A stretch of 64,000 nt of DNA from Ampelomyces quisqualis (taxonomy: Eukaryota > Ascomycota > Dothideomycetes > Pleosporales > Phaeosphaeriaceae): the NCBI GenBank assembly GCA_018398575.1, contig JAGTXZ010000009.1, positions 496,001 through 560,000 of the forward strand, read 5' to 3'. The position numbers and the translations under genes are program-made. Every line of letters starts with the position of its first letter. The first letter of the stretch is position 1. This document shows positions 1 to 11,047 of the stretch, piece after piece. The notes below the pieces were generated by a model. That model was not told the origin of the DNA. It did not search any database and saw only the letters and a program-made list of their open reading frames with translations.

Positions 1-1569
1 GGCTTCCTCTGTCTTCATTCTATCGGTCCGCTACGCCATCGAATGTACGAACTCTTTGTGACTCTACACGTCCCTGTTTCCATCGTCTTCCTGGGGATGA
101 TGTTCTGGCATTGTAACAACTATCTTACCTCTTGGCACTACCTCTTCTCCACACTAGCAATATGGATCCTTTCTTACTTTGTACGATTGTTCTATCTTAA
201 CTGGACCCGTCCGGGCAGGCTATCTTGGCTCATTGGTGATGAGGCGGCTGTCACTCTCATGCCCGAGAATGCGATCAAGGTCACCATTCCCACTCAAGTT
301 AGATGGAGACCAGGGCAGTACATCTACCTCCGGATGCCTGGTATTTCTGTGTTCGAGAATCACCCTTTCACCATCGCGTCGCTTTGCGATGAAGACTTTC
401 CCTCGGAATATGGCCCGGGCTATCGAGACATGGTTATCGTCTTCCGACCCTTTGGCGGCTTCACCAACAAGGTCCGCCAAAGCGCACTCGAGCACGGTCC
501 GTGGCATACCTATCGTGCATTCATCGACGGCCCATATGGCGGCATGCAACGTCGCATCGAGGCATTTGACGATGTGGTTCTCATCGCTGGAGGCAGCGGC
601 ATCACTGCCATTATCTCTCAACTCCTCACTCTCATCAAGAAGATGCGTGATGGAAAAGCGGTAACGCGCAAGATCCACGTGATCTGGGCTCTCAAGCGCC
701 CAGAGACCATGGAGTGGTTCAAGGAGGAGCTCCGCATATGTCGTGAATACGCGCCACCAGAGACAGTCGAATGTCAGTTTTACATCACAGCAGCCAAACG
801 TAACCTAGGCGGCACTCTCGTGAGCGCCAAAACGCCCACACGCCCCGTCTCGACGTTTTTCCACGACAAAGTCAACGACGCGTTCCAGAACATCGCAGAC
901 CACCGCCTCTCTGGCATTTCGACCAAACGCCATTCAGCGCTCATTAGAGACGAGGCGCAAGGCGACGTGGAGAAAGAGAGCGAGCTTCGTCGTGAGAACG
1001 AAGACAGCATAACTGCCCTCCCCCAGGCACACATAGTCCCGGTCAACCGAGCACACCTCGCCACAGCTCGCGCCAGTTTCCAGAGCCACCATTCCGGCTC
1101 ATCAAATCATTCGGATCCCGATGTGATAGCACCTGCACCGCGGTCACTTACAGCGCGTCGCCAAGAGCGCAATCTGACCCTCGATATCTCGCAAGCTGTG
1201 GCTGCCGGCTCGGGTGCGATTGATCCCCATGATATGCAAGGCCCCCACGAGTCAGGCTCAGTTCAAGGCTTCGACTTTGGCTTTCCGTCCACGCCCACCG
1301 AGTTTCAGAAGAACTTGATGCGGTTTGCTTTCCTGCCAGCTGCAGTCAAGAAGAAGGACGGCTGGAGTACTGAGTATGGTCGTCCGGATATACCATATCT
1401 CCTGAGAGGATTGAGTAGGGACTTTGGACGGCGCACCTGTGTCTTTGTGTGTGGTCCACCTGCCATGCGCGTCAGCGTCAGCGAGACCGTGGCCGAGCTG
1501 CAGCGGTCGGTGTGGAACAACAGGGATCGCGATGAGATTTTTCTACATGCCGAGAATTACGCATTGTAG
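1..1569 (+). CDS. Ferric reductase / FRE-like NADPH oxidoreductase, 3' part
   Basis: The reading frame is open from the first base, so the start and most of the heme-binding membrane domain lie outside the window. The visible 522 residues begin in the last transmembrane segments of a ferric reductase-like domain, where the early His residues are consistent with heme ligation. An FAD-binding fold follows with the HPFTIAS motif near visible residue 121. The NADPH-binding domain has GGSGIT near residue 197 and a C-terminal CGPP near residue 484. In this family electrons pass from cytosolic NADPH through FAD and heme to reduce extracellular Fe(III) or Cu(II). Between the two halves of the NADPH domain lies a polar, low-complexity insert of roughly 150 residues (about 280-430) that compact family members lack. 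The frame closes with a normal stop. Family assignment is secure; the physiological substrate is not. Confidence 0.9.
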   Translation, partial: GFLCLHSIGPLRHRMYELFVTLHVPVSIVFLGMMFWHCNNYLTSWHYLFSTLAIWILSYFVRLFYLNWTRPGRLSWLIGDEAAVTLMPENAIKVTIPTQVRWRPGQYIYLRMPGISVFENHPFTIASLCDEDFPSEYGPGYRDMVIVFRPFGGFTNKVRQSALEHGPWHTYRAFIDGPYGGMQRRIEAFDDVVLIAGGSGITAIISQLLTLIKKMRDGKAVTRKIHVIWALKRPETMEWFKEELRICREYAPPETVECQFYITAAKRNLGGTLVSAKTPTRPVSTFFHDKVNDAFQNIADHRLSGISTKRHSALIRDEAQGDVEKESELRRENEDSITALPQAHIVPVNRAHLATARASFQSHHSGSSNHSDPDVIAPAPRSLTARRQERNLTLDISQAVAAGSGAIDPHDMQGPHESGSVQGFDFGFPSTPTEFQKNLMRFAFLPAAVKKKDGWSTEYGRPDIPYLLRGLSRDFGRRTCVFVCGPPAMRVSVSETVAELQRSVWNNRDRDEIFLHAENYAL

Positions 1570-2442
1570 TGTTTCGCAGGGGCAGGGAGAGCGTTTCCTT
1601 TGATTCTTGTGCATAGCGTGGAGACGGTTGGACATGTATATATATACACCCCTTTCTTTTGTCATTTCTCTGTATGTACCCAGCAGCAGCTGCTCGGCCG
1701 CGTTTCTTGATCTCGACATGATATCCGGCTCCGAGATGGCCACGACCCAAAACAAATCAAGAACAGAATCAGTACACCTTGGTGTGGCGTTGCGTAGCTT
1801 GAAGGGAGGCACGGATCAGCGACAAGGGATGCCCCCAGACAGTCAGAGACTCAGAATTCATGTAACTGTCACCTTCTTGATGCAGTCCAACCAACGCAGC
1901 CGGGCTACCCCTCCATGCGAGCTGGCGGGGTCGAGTCGATGCGCCGACGGAGAGGGTAAGCCGGGCCTGAAAGGGCCACCAGGGCGGTGTGAATTGTGAT
2001 GGAGGCTTGAGCGCGGCACGGCAGCCAGGCGACCAAAAAGCAAGACGACACGAAAAGGCCCGCGTCCAAGCCTCCTGTTACCTGTAGGTGCCTTTGTAAG
2101 TTTGCAGGCGATGCTGGGTCAGCGTTTGGAGCATGGTTTTCGGGGCAATGCCGGGGCGACGCAGCAGCGCGTCGCCAGTGCACTGAGTGCAGCTCCGACC
2201 TGGAGGCGCGGTCGGTAGGGCTGCAGGCCCGGAGGAGGTGCGCGATGATAGGTATGTATGTATCAGGGAGGGAGTGCACGGCGCTTGGCACCTTCACTCG
2301 TGTCGCCGGGCGCTGCTGCTGATTCCCCATCGACTGCCGCCAGCAGCTGCTGGAGCCCCTCGTAACGTTGCTCAACCTCAGCTGTCCGTCGCCCGTTCCG
2401 TCGCCCTGTGAGCCGACCATGTCCCGCAGATAATATGTGCAC
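1570..2442. other. Intergenic, no gene seen
   Basis: This 870-bp stretch separates the ferric reductase stop from the BLOC-1-like gene. Open frames here, including a long one on the minus strand, have arginine/serine-rich composition and no recognisable motif. It presumably holds the reductase 3' UTR and the promoter of the downstream gene. Confidence 0.5.
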
Positions 2443-2944
2443 ATGTCCGCCATCCCAGTGTCTGACCTGGGCCTCAACTCGAGCGAAACGCGATATCTCC
2501 AGCAGCAAATCGCCGTCTCGCAGCAGGGCAGCAATTCCTCGCGCGCCGCCTCTCACGCCTCCAGCCAGGGCCGCCTCCTCCTGGATCCCACCAGCCTACA
2601 GGCGCTCGGCGCCCACTTTGACCGTCTGATGTGCTCGATCCAGCAGCGGTGGCACTACGTACGCCCCCTTCATCCAGGACAGCAGAGCCGCATTGCCATC
2701 AGACGCACGTGACGACGAGATGCTGACTGCCGACCAGCTCACCCAACAAACACAAACCGCAACCCAGGTCCAGTACGACCGCGCGGGGAACGCCATGCAA
2801 ATGGCCGACGCCGAAATCGCCCGCTTCCGGGCCATTCTGCGCGAAATCGACGAGCTCCAGGTCGAATTCGACAAGGTGCGCCGCATTGGCGAGATCGTCA
2901 AGGGCTTCAAGTCGAGGGTGGATCGCCTGGACCGCCGCTTATGA
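2443..2944 (+). CDS. CNL1: Small coiled-coil protein, BLOC-1 subunit CNL1-like
   Basis: Two exons (2443..2658 and 2738..2944) join in phase 0 across a 79-bp intron with donor gtacgc, a ctgac branch and acceptor gaccag, giving 140 residues. The ATG at 2443 is the first usable one in frame. The N-terminal 40 residues are Ser/Gln-rich. A conserved block around HFDRLM follows, then a long amphipathic helix with the signature MADAEIARF and DELQVEFDKVRRI. This resembles fungal CNL1/BLOC1S4 proteins, small subunits of the endosomal BLOC-1 complex involved in endosome maturation and Rab5-type traffic. The assignment comes from recall of the C-terminal helix pattern and could be confused with another short coiled-coil subunit. 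The exon structure is well supported because the frame is open only when spliced this way. Confidence 0.72.
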
Positions 2945-5084
2945 TCGACTACCCAACTACATCTTACCGACCGGGCGGATACCACGCTACACTTGTTACT
3001 TCACCATTACACCACCCCATATCGAAACAGACATACCCCCTTGTCCTCGCGGACGCACTATGCTGCTATCAAGAAAGGAAGCCTCACGGCCGGAAAATTC
3101 TTTGGGGAGAGGACGCGGGTCAGATTGGAAGCCTCGCGGCTGTTGGCGTATTGACATGTCTTCTTGTACTGCGGATACTGTGGGAATACCCTAGTCTATA
3201 GTTCATTTGCTTTTACCTAGTTACTTGGCGTACTTTTCACAGCCAGCGATTTATATTTCCTTTCACAGATGCTTATTCCCCCAGTGAGACGAAACACATG
3301 CAGTACACCACCGCCCTCATGGAACAAATACGCTCCCAACTCTGGCTTCCCTTCTCCCAGCCTAAAAATAATAATCATCACTCACCTTCCCTTCCACCTT
3401 GACCATACATAGCAATCTGCATCCTTGTCCGTGCAACATTACACAGTCCACCCCAATCCGCTCACACCCGCATCCCCCCACCTGAAACCCACCCAACCCT
3501 CCTTTCCCAGCGAACCGAGTCCCAGTCCCACAAGCCAATACTTTGACGGAACGCCGACACGCGGCAAGGTAGCATTGTGCGCTTGCCTAGAAAACCATGT
3601 GGGTTTTGTTTTTCTCAAGGGCGGGGGGGAGTACGACGCTGTACGAGGGCTGACCGGGGTAACCATGTAGGATTTTTTGGTGAGTTATTGTTGGATGTCG
3701 TTTGCGCGGTTGGGGATGAGAAATGGGGTTGTTGGATAGGGAAGGGACAGGGGACAAGGGACAAGGGACAAGGGGGAAGTTCATGTTGCGTCGCTTGCTT
3801 AACGAGATATCTTTTGCTTTGCGCTTGTTTGTCGCGGATAGATGTGGTTATTTGGATGACGTGTGGGTCTGGGGTGTGGGAATACACTGGCTTGGCTGCT
3901 GGCTTGCTCCCTGGCACTTGTAAGTACCGTTGAAGTAGAACATGAAGCAGAGGCGGAAGACGAAAACGCATGCGAGCCAAAAGTTTGTGTCCAAGGGCCA
4001 GGGCATAGTGGGTTTGGGTGTAGCGATGAGTGCTCAGCGAGTGGTCGTGGATGAACAAGGAGGAGATGAAAGTATGTGTCACGTTTGGAAGTGTAGCGAC
4101 TTTAGCTATGTGCATCACTGGTGGAAACTAAATGTGTTAACAGCGATTGGCAGTAGTTGAGAGGTAAGCTTAACGGTCTGTGGCAATTACTACTGCTTCA
4201 CCAAACCGACTGCTTACGCTGGAGCGATGCTGTTATTTGCGTGCATTACGAGTATTCAGGTCTCATTCGATCCATCATTATAGCTGGTTAAACATGGGAT
4301 TTATTGAGTGAAAGAACTTTTAGAGAGTTTGTTTATGCAGTGACTCCTCAAAACCTTCTCGCTGCTATCATCCATTACTTTTAGACTTTGTATGGTGTCG
4401 CATACCAGTATATGAATGTACTGATTTATTCATAATAGGGATAACTTCAAATTTTCGAATTGATCAAATGTTGGCTAGCGGACAAAATATGAATGTCCAA
4501 CGTAGAAGCCGCCCTTGTATACCGGAAGAACTGTTATAATGCGTCTTTTTAGATCTGAACAGGATAAACAGGGCATGCTTTTCGTCAGGTCAGAATGAGT
4601 GTTTTTGGACGGCAGCCCAGGCCTAGCTTCTATTGCTAGTTCATTCGCATGAAAGATGATGTACTCGCACCTTGAGTTCCTCTATATATATATATATCTC
4701 ATGGTACGTGTTTAAGGTCCAGAGATACAGCTGCTTTATTTTCCAATATCGAGAGACAGAAGAATAGCGCAGACTGCTAAGGAACCTCAAACCTTCACTT
4801 TCTATCATGATCAGCTAGGGCAAGCTCCTAACGTCTACAATAGTCTGGCTATCCATGACCAAAGAGTCAGGAGTATGTAATATGAAAGCTCACCCGCAAT
4901 GCTGTGTTGCCAGACACGAAGTACTAACCTGTTCTCTATGACTGACCTGATCACACCAAGCAATGTCGTTTAATTTCGCGCCATACCTCATGCCTCGATC
5001 CCAGCACGATTCAGGTGATCCATTATCAACACCAGCCTCAGAGGCAAGCAAGACTTTGCAGAAGATAGGTAAATTACAGTTCTC
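2945..5084. other. Long intergenic region with simple repeats
   Basis: More than 2 kb without a gene I can support. It holds a short 7-bp tandem repeat (listed separately) and a TA dinucleotide run near 4683-4697. Composition falls toward AT in the 4.2-5.0 kb half. Open frames are short and overlap one another on both strands. Confidence 0.5.
3744..3771. repeat. 7-bp tandem repeat, four units
   Basis: The unit gggacaa/g is repeated four times head to tail and runs into a poly-G end. It lies in intergenic DNA with no sign of function and is probably replication slippage. Confidence 0.8.
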
Positions 5085-5453
5085 TTGAACTATCCCCTAC
5101 CTAATCTATATCGTCTCGGCGCGCTATACCTGAACGCGTTGATCTGGCTGAAGAAATATGCGTGGGGATTTGGTGCGCATAAAGTGCAGGGTACGCTGTT
5201 TGGCGAATCGGCTGGCACAACGTCGATTTGTTGCCAGATGTTGTTCGAGAAGTACGAGGAGGGGAGGTTGTTTCGGCGGATGGTTCGTATGCCCCGGGTG
5301 TTGGGGCCGGGGACGGTGCTTGGGATAAAAGAGGAGGCTGAGGGGTTTTATTTTTCGGGGAACTGGGGATTGGAAAGAACTGTGGGTGGGGGGGGGGGGG
5401 GAAGGAGTTGGAGAAGTCGTGAGAGATTGGTGTGGAGAGAATTGTTGAAGTGA
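5085..5453 (+). pseudogene. Carboxylesterase type B relic
   Basis: A short open stretch carries the nucleophile-elbow block of type B carboxylesterases: TLFGESAGTTSI preceded by ALIWLKKYAWGFGAHKV, which corresponds to the family pattern 'aleWvqknI..FGGdp.kvTlfGeSAG'. Family members are about 500-600 residues. Here only about 70 residues around the catalytic Ser are recognisable. There is no start region, no acidic residue or His of the triad, and the reading degenerates into a poly-G run near 5390. I read it as the remains of an esterase gene. A live gene with very unusual splicing is much less likely. Confidence 0.6.
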
Positions 5454-5865
5454 TGGCGAGGTTTGCCGATGAAGGGGGGAACGTGGAGGACCGTTCTGGC
5501 GGAGGAATGGTTCGGGACAGATGTGAGTTGGGACAAGATTTTGGAAAAGATTGGGGGGGGAGGCATGTCAAGTTGTGAACAAATCTTGATAGCGGTCCAA
5601 GATTGCAAAACAACGCAAATTTCGCTTTAGCTATCAATAGAGTATTCTCTCCGCTTCTGACAATCTACACTTCCACCACGTCCTCGTGTGAAGTTCACAG
5701 CATCCGCGACTTCACAAGCAGGCCATGTCTTTCGTGGCTTTGGTTGGCCATGTTATGGACATAGCGAAGTATCTGTCTGAGACTATCACATCGTGAGCAT
5801 CTGTCAGAGCCGTGGTTCGCGGACAAACAATCCGCAGATTTCTCGATCGATTCTCTTGTCTTCAT
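5454..5865. other. Intergenic between esterase relic and LAS17
   Basis: No gene is seen. The left half may contain further decayed esterase sequence that I cannot align by eye. The right end is the 3' flank of LAS17, which is transcribed leftward into it. Confidence 0.4.
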
Positions 5866-7897
5866 CTACCAGTCATCCTTATCGGACTCATCATCTGCAA
5901 AACCGTCAGTTTTTGAGACACCTTGCTATAAGATTCTGCACTTACCGCTATGACTAACTTTAGCCTTCCTTGCAGCAAGCGCACTAGCCAATGCACCAGC
6001 CAGGCCAGCGTCTGCCCCAGGTGTAGCTGCACCACCACTACCAGAAGCACCACCAGGCGCTTCTGCGCCAGGTACTGCTGCCTGACTGCGGTCTCTTTTC
6101 TCAGCATCGGAAACCTTCTTCAACCTCGCGCCACCACGGATATCCGCAAGCAAGCCATCGCGTCCAGGCGCGGGTTTTGGCAGAGGCGTTCCACCACTTG
6201 GAGGTGGGCCAGCATCTTTCGGAGGCATTGGCGGCGGTGGTGGAGGTCCAGAGCCCGGGGGCATTGGAGGCGGTGGAGGTACTGCATTGCCTGGCATCGG
6301 CGGAGGGGGCGGGACTGATTTGTTCGGCATCGGCGGAGGGGGCGGTATAGCTGATGTAGGAGGTAGTGGCGGAGGAGGTGGTATAGCTGATGTGAAGGGT
6401 AACGGCGGTGGTGGAGGTGCAACTCCGGCAGGTGGTGGTGGCACTGGTCGAGACGACGAAGGCGGTAATGGCGGCGGTGCTGCGTGCACTGGGGGCGGTA
6501 CGGCGTGAACTGAAGGTAGAGATGGGGGCATAGGAGCTGCAGCGCTTTTCGGAGGCAGAGGCGGAGGCGCTGAAGGTGTATCTCGGGCGGGAGGGGGTGG
6601 TGGGACTGGCCCTCGAATTGGCGGCGGCGGTGGCGCTCCTGGAGGCACGCGGTTGCCAGTAAAGGGCGGCGGGACACCGAATCTTGACCCCCCTGGTCTC
6701 TCTTCGTCGTTCACTGGAGTCTTCGGCGGTCGTGGCGGAGGTGGGGGACCTGGATTCGTTACGTTTGACGATGCTCGCGCTCTGCTCGGTGGAGCTGGAG
6801 GTAGATTTGCGAATTTGCCAGCTTCTGCGATTGGAGGTGGTGCTCTGAAGACAGGCTTTGGTGGACCTGGAGGTGGTGAAGGTTCTCGAGGCGGAGATGG
6901 CGGCGCTGGACTCGCAGAGGAGTTGCGATTGATGCCTGGAACGTCAGTTTTCGTTCTTCGAGCTGGTGGAGGCGCAGGCGGAGGCCCTCGTTTCGACGTG
7001 GTAGTACTGCCGGTGTTCTGAGGACTGATAGGCCCGCGTATTGGAGCAGCACTCGGCGGAGGTGGAGGGGCCCTTGACTTCTTCTCGCTATTCTTGGCTT
7101 GCATCTTCTCCTCGGTCTTCCTCTGCTCTATGTACAGCTTGATGAAGTCTGCATTCTCCTCGATCTGGTCTTCTGTAATGCCCATTGCCAGCAGCTCCTT
7201 CAGGAGCGGCTGCCATGACGGGTCCGTGGTATCGATTGCAGAGCTCCTCGAGCTCGGCGCGGTAGAGACCGTGCTTTGCGACGGCGATGTAATGTTCGCG
7301 GGTGGTATAATGGACTGCGGCGGCGGCGCTGATTGCGAAGCATGACGGTGTCCAAACAGACCTCCTAAGAGTCCATGTCCAGAGCTCTTGCCGTTGGTTG
7401 TGGGCGCTCTGCTAGTGCCAGCAGCTGCGCCAAACGGCTTGTTCCTGGTGTTCTTGTGCGCATTCTTTTCTCGATCGTCGAGCTTCTTCTTGAAAGTCTT
7501 GGCCTCTTTCTCGTCGGCAAATGAGAGTGCAGCTAAGCAGTCTTCAAGTTCGAAGGTGTGGAAGAAGACACGATCCTGGTTGTAAGAAAAGGTGTCGTAT
7601 ATCTCCTGGTCCCATATGACACCGCGGTTGGAGGCCTGGCCTTTGTCAGTCTCTCTCTCTCTGTACGACATCTCCGCGCCCCCCTACCGATATGTCGACC
7701 ATTTTCAACCAGAAGGTGCTGCCGACCAAGTCATTCGCCAGCACCGCAGCGCCCTGCAGCCCGGTGTACGTCCATCGGTGCCTATCCGGATAGGCAATGT
7801 ACAGTTTCGCAACGGCGACGGCGTGGATCTTGTTTGCCGATTTGGGGACAGTGCGCTTCACGGTCTGCTTGTCCTCGTCCGAGAGAATCGACGGCAT
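5866..7897 (-). CDS. LAS17: WASP-family actin nucleation promoter (Las17/Wsp1)
   Basis: Three exons (7688..7897, 5946..7635, 5866..5894) with 52- and 51-bp introns give 642 residues. Residues about 15-125 form a WH1 domain (LYIAYPDRHRWTYTG, then FHTFELEDCLAALSFAD across the first splice). The centre is extremely proline-rich, with dozens of PPPPP runs for SH3 and profilin binding. A WH2 actin-binding motif (LLADIRGGARLKKV) lies near residue 560. The tiny last exon supplies the acidic Arp2/3-binding tail, ending DDESDKDDW just before the stop. The terminal Trp is the hallmark of the CA region. The protein activates Arp2/3-driven actin polymerisation at endocytic patches. Without the 29-bp last exon the frame would end before the acidic tail, so the splice is functionally important. 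Confidence 0.95.
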
Positions 7898-8615
7898 TGC
7901 GGCGGGCGTCGCGGACTCGAGCTAGAAATGGTGAAGAATAAGGTTCGTGCAGCCGTCGGGCCTTGATGTTCAGCTCAGCGGGGGTTCGTGTGTCGCTCGG
8001 CGATTAGGCAGCACATGTAGAGCTGCAGTCACAATCGACTGCAACGCCAACGTGCAAGTACGTGTGCAAGTCGGTGGCGGGGCCGTGTGGGGACTTGCCA
8101 CCTGTGAAGAACGGCGGATGGCGGTGGGCGGTAAACTGTGTAGGTGAAGGGAGACGTCAGAGACCTGCAGCGGCTGCCACCCGACCGAGCGGAACCACCA
8201 ACGGCACCCGCCAAGACCTACGCTTTCTACCACAAGAAGCAAGCTTGCCGACTGCCGAACCCTATGGCACTCCGTTCGACTTTGAGCTTCTAGCTACGAA
8301 TTCAGACGATTTGCGAAGACCCTGTGGCTGTCTTCACAGGCAATCATCGACGTCGGACTCCCGGAGCTTGCACGCAACGTCGAAAACCTAGCTAGCCAAT
8401 ACCTTATACTCCGTACCTTCATCGCACATTCATCTAGATACATGGACATCTCTTTTCCCACGTGGCCCGTGTCATGCATCAAAGCCGCAACACTTGACAG
8501 TTCAGGTCACCCATGCTCAGTAGTATGACGTAGCCACTTTGACCGCCATTACAGTCTACGATGAACAGCGAATGAATAGTCACATTGTTGATTCTTCTAC
8601 CAAGTGATCCAATAT
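7898..8615. other. Intergenic: LAS17 promoter and 2-methylcitrate dehydratase 3' flank
   Basis: Both flanking genes run leftward, so this 720 bp should contain the LAS17 promoter next to 7897 and the terminator region of the right-hand gene near 8615. No conserved motif was recognised. Confidence 0.45.
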
Positions 8616-10421
8616 CTACTTCTTCACGTACAAGTCAACGTACTCATCAATGTCCATGTTGTCCAGTGTCTTGCCATCCTCTGCAAGCTTGACAAGCTTG
8701 TCAACACGGTCCGCTGGGTAGTGCGGGCCAAGATGCCTCTTGAACTTCTTGAGGATCTCGGGCTTCGCCTCATCGCGGCGCAATCGGTGGCCGAGCGGCG
8801 CCTCGACGACCATCTCCTCGAGTACGGTACCATCCTTGAGCGTAACGGTGAGCGCGTTGGAAATGGTGCGCTTGCTGGGGTCATGGTAGTCCTTGGTGAA
8901 TTGCGGGTCCTCAACACAGCTGATGCGCTGGCGGAGGGACTCGACGAGAGGGGATTGGGCGGCTTCGCTGTCATCGGGGTAGTCAGTAGCCTCGAGACGG
9001 TTGTAGACGAACATGGTTGAGACCATGTACTGCAAATATTGTTAGCGGAGTCATCGACACATCTGCAACTGCAAACACACCTGAACGCAGTGGTCACGGT
9101 CGGCAAAGTTCTCCATTGGCTTGAACTGCTTGTCGATGATACGGATGCAGGCCTCGTGAGTCCTGTTCACAACACCCTCGATGTCCTCGGCTGTCTTTCC
9201 CATGGCCTTAAGCTTCTTGTTCAAACGCTGGGCAGCCTCGACGGCAGTCTGCGAGTGGAACTCGGCTATACCAATCATTAGTGCTCACTTGGAAGAAGAC
9301 AAGGTAGCCTCAGAAACTCACCAGGGTAGGAGACTTTGAAGAGAACGTTCTCCATGACATAGCTGCCATATCCTCTCTGGAACTGGAAGGGCTTGCCGCC
9401 AAAGTTGACGTCGTAGAAGCCCCAAGTGGGCGCGGACAGAACGGTAGGGAGACCTTGCTCGCCCTTCATGACCTTCAGGACAAGGTTGACAGCTGTCTGG
9501 CAAGCATCACCAGCAGCCCATGACTTGCGGGACATGGTGTTGGGCGAGTGCCTGTAAGTTCGCATCGATTGACCGTCAACGAAAGCCTGAGAAATGGCAT
9601 CACGGGTCTGCGACTCGTTGAGGCCCATCATCTTCGAGACGACGGCGGTCGAGGCAAGCTTGACAAGGATAACGTGGTCCAAGCCGACCTTGTTGAAGGA
9701 GTTCTCAAGAGCCATGCAGCCCTGGATTTCGTGTGCCCTGATCATGGCCTCAAGCACGTCTCGGACCTTGAAGATGTTTCCGTTGCCGAGGTTGCCCCCG
9801 TTCTTGTTTGTACGGGTGATCCAGTCTGCGGTTGCAAGAATGGCTCCCAAGTTGTCGGAGGGGTGACCCCACTCAGCAGCCAGCCAGCAGTCGTTGAAGT
9901 CGAGCCAGCGGATCATGGCACCTATATTGAAAGCGGCATTGACAGGATCAAGCTGGTAGTTTGTACCGGGAACTTTCGCACCGTTGGGGACGACTGTACC
10001 CTCGACGACCGGGCCGAGTATGTTCCTGCATTGCTCGAATTGCAGTCCTTCGAGACCGCAACCGAGAGTGTCAACGAAGACCCATCGTGCAGTGTCGTAC
10101 TATGGGCTACAAATCAGCCATGGTCTTGAGCCAAGGTAGCATTGTGCCTACCGCGAGCTCCGAGTCGATAGCTGTGTTGTGGACGTAGCTTGCAATGTCC
10201 TTGATTTCCGGATCGAATTCGCGCCTGTTCGACACAGGCGGGGCAGCGCTCTGGAGGGACGACATGGTGGAGAAGGCAGTCGCCTTTGCTCGTCGGGCGG
10301 CAATAGAGTGTGACTGAGGCGTTCGGAGAGCAATTGGCCTTACAGCTCTGCTGAAGACGCTAGATGGTTGGCGGAGGTTCCGTGAAGCGGTGCTGCACAG
10401 GCTGCGACTGAAGGACGACAT
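8616..10421 (-). CDS. prpD: 2-methylcitrate dehydratase, mitochondrial (PrpD family)
   Basis: Four exons (10152..10421, 9322..10099, 9081..9265, 8616..9029) joined by 52-, 56- and 51-bp introns give 548 residues, a normal length for the eukaryotic MmgE/PrpD family. The enzyme dehydrates 2-methylcitrate to 2-methyl-cis-aconitate in the methylcitrate cycle, which clears propionyl-CoA from odd-chain fatty acids and branched amino acids. The first 50 residues are rich in Ser, Arg and Ala and lack acidic residues, as expected for a mitochondrial presequence. Family blocks include ARWVFVDTLGCG, IRWLDFNDCW, WGHPSDNLGA, AEFHSQTAVEAA and the C-terminal HPYP-type region. The ATG at 10421 is the first in frame. 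No methylcitrate synthase or lyase lies beside it. Confidence 0.93.
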
Positions 10422-11047
10422 GTTCAATTAGCTTCTACCGTGCCTGACGACCTCACTACAAGCCGGAGAAGAAAAGGGAAAGTCGTACTAGGGGTGTTTT
10501 GGAGAGGTGCTGGCCTGCGAAAGAAATCAAGCAGTGTTTGAGCACAGCTCGGCTGGCAGAATCCGGGAGCGAGGGACACGCCGTCGTCAACCGAGGATGC
10601 ATGCGGGTTGACATGGGCAATTGCATATACCCGTCTGCTCGACGGTGAGACGGTATCGTGACACCTTCTGGAGTACATTTCACGGTGCTGGGCGCCACTG
10701 TCGCTCAGTCCAGAGCGTCTTTCGGAGTTTGCCCTGTGAGGCTAGCTACATCATCGCTGTTGTCGCGTCGCGACTGCCACAATCGAGCGGCTTTGGGTAC
10801 CCCGCACCATCCGCGGCAGGTACCGCCAGTTTGGCAGTTCCCCACCATCAAGGGTCGAGTTGCCGAATAGGTACTCCCGGCTAGTTCAGTCTCAAACGCA
10901 ACGTGCTTCCCCTTTCTCTACTACGGCCAAGTTCTTCTGCTGCAAGTGCTTTCTTTGGGTTGCGATAACGCATGGCATGATATGTCCTGTTCGAGTCGCG
11001 AAGATCAATACCAATCCGAATGCGCTCGAGAGCCGAAAGCGTGCGCT
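10422..11047. other. Intergenic: prpD promoter region
   Basis: About 630 bp between the prpD start and the AYR1 stop, both on the minus strand. It should contain the prpD promoter. I recognise no TATA box or carbon-source element with confidence. Confidence 0.4.

Noticed and set aside
1905..2534. Long minus-strand open frame (209 codons)
   Set aside because: Overlaps the BLOC-1-like exon antisense, has Arg/Ser-rich shadow composition and no motif.
6120..7052. Several Gly-rich and Leu/His-rich open frames inside LAS17
   Set aside because: They are other-frame readings of the proline-codon repeats.
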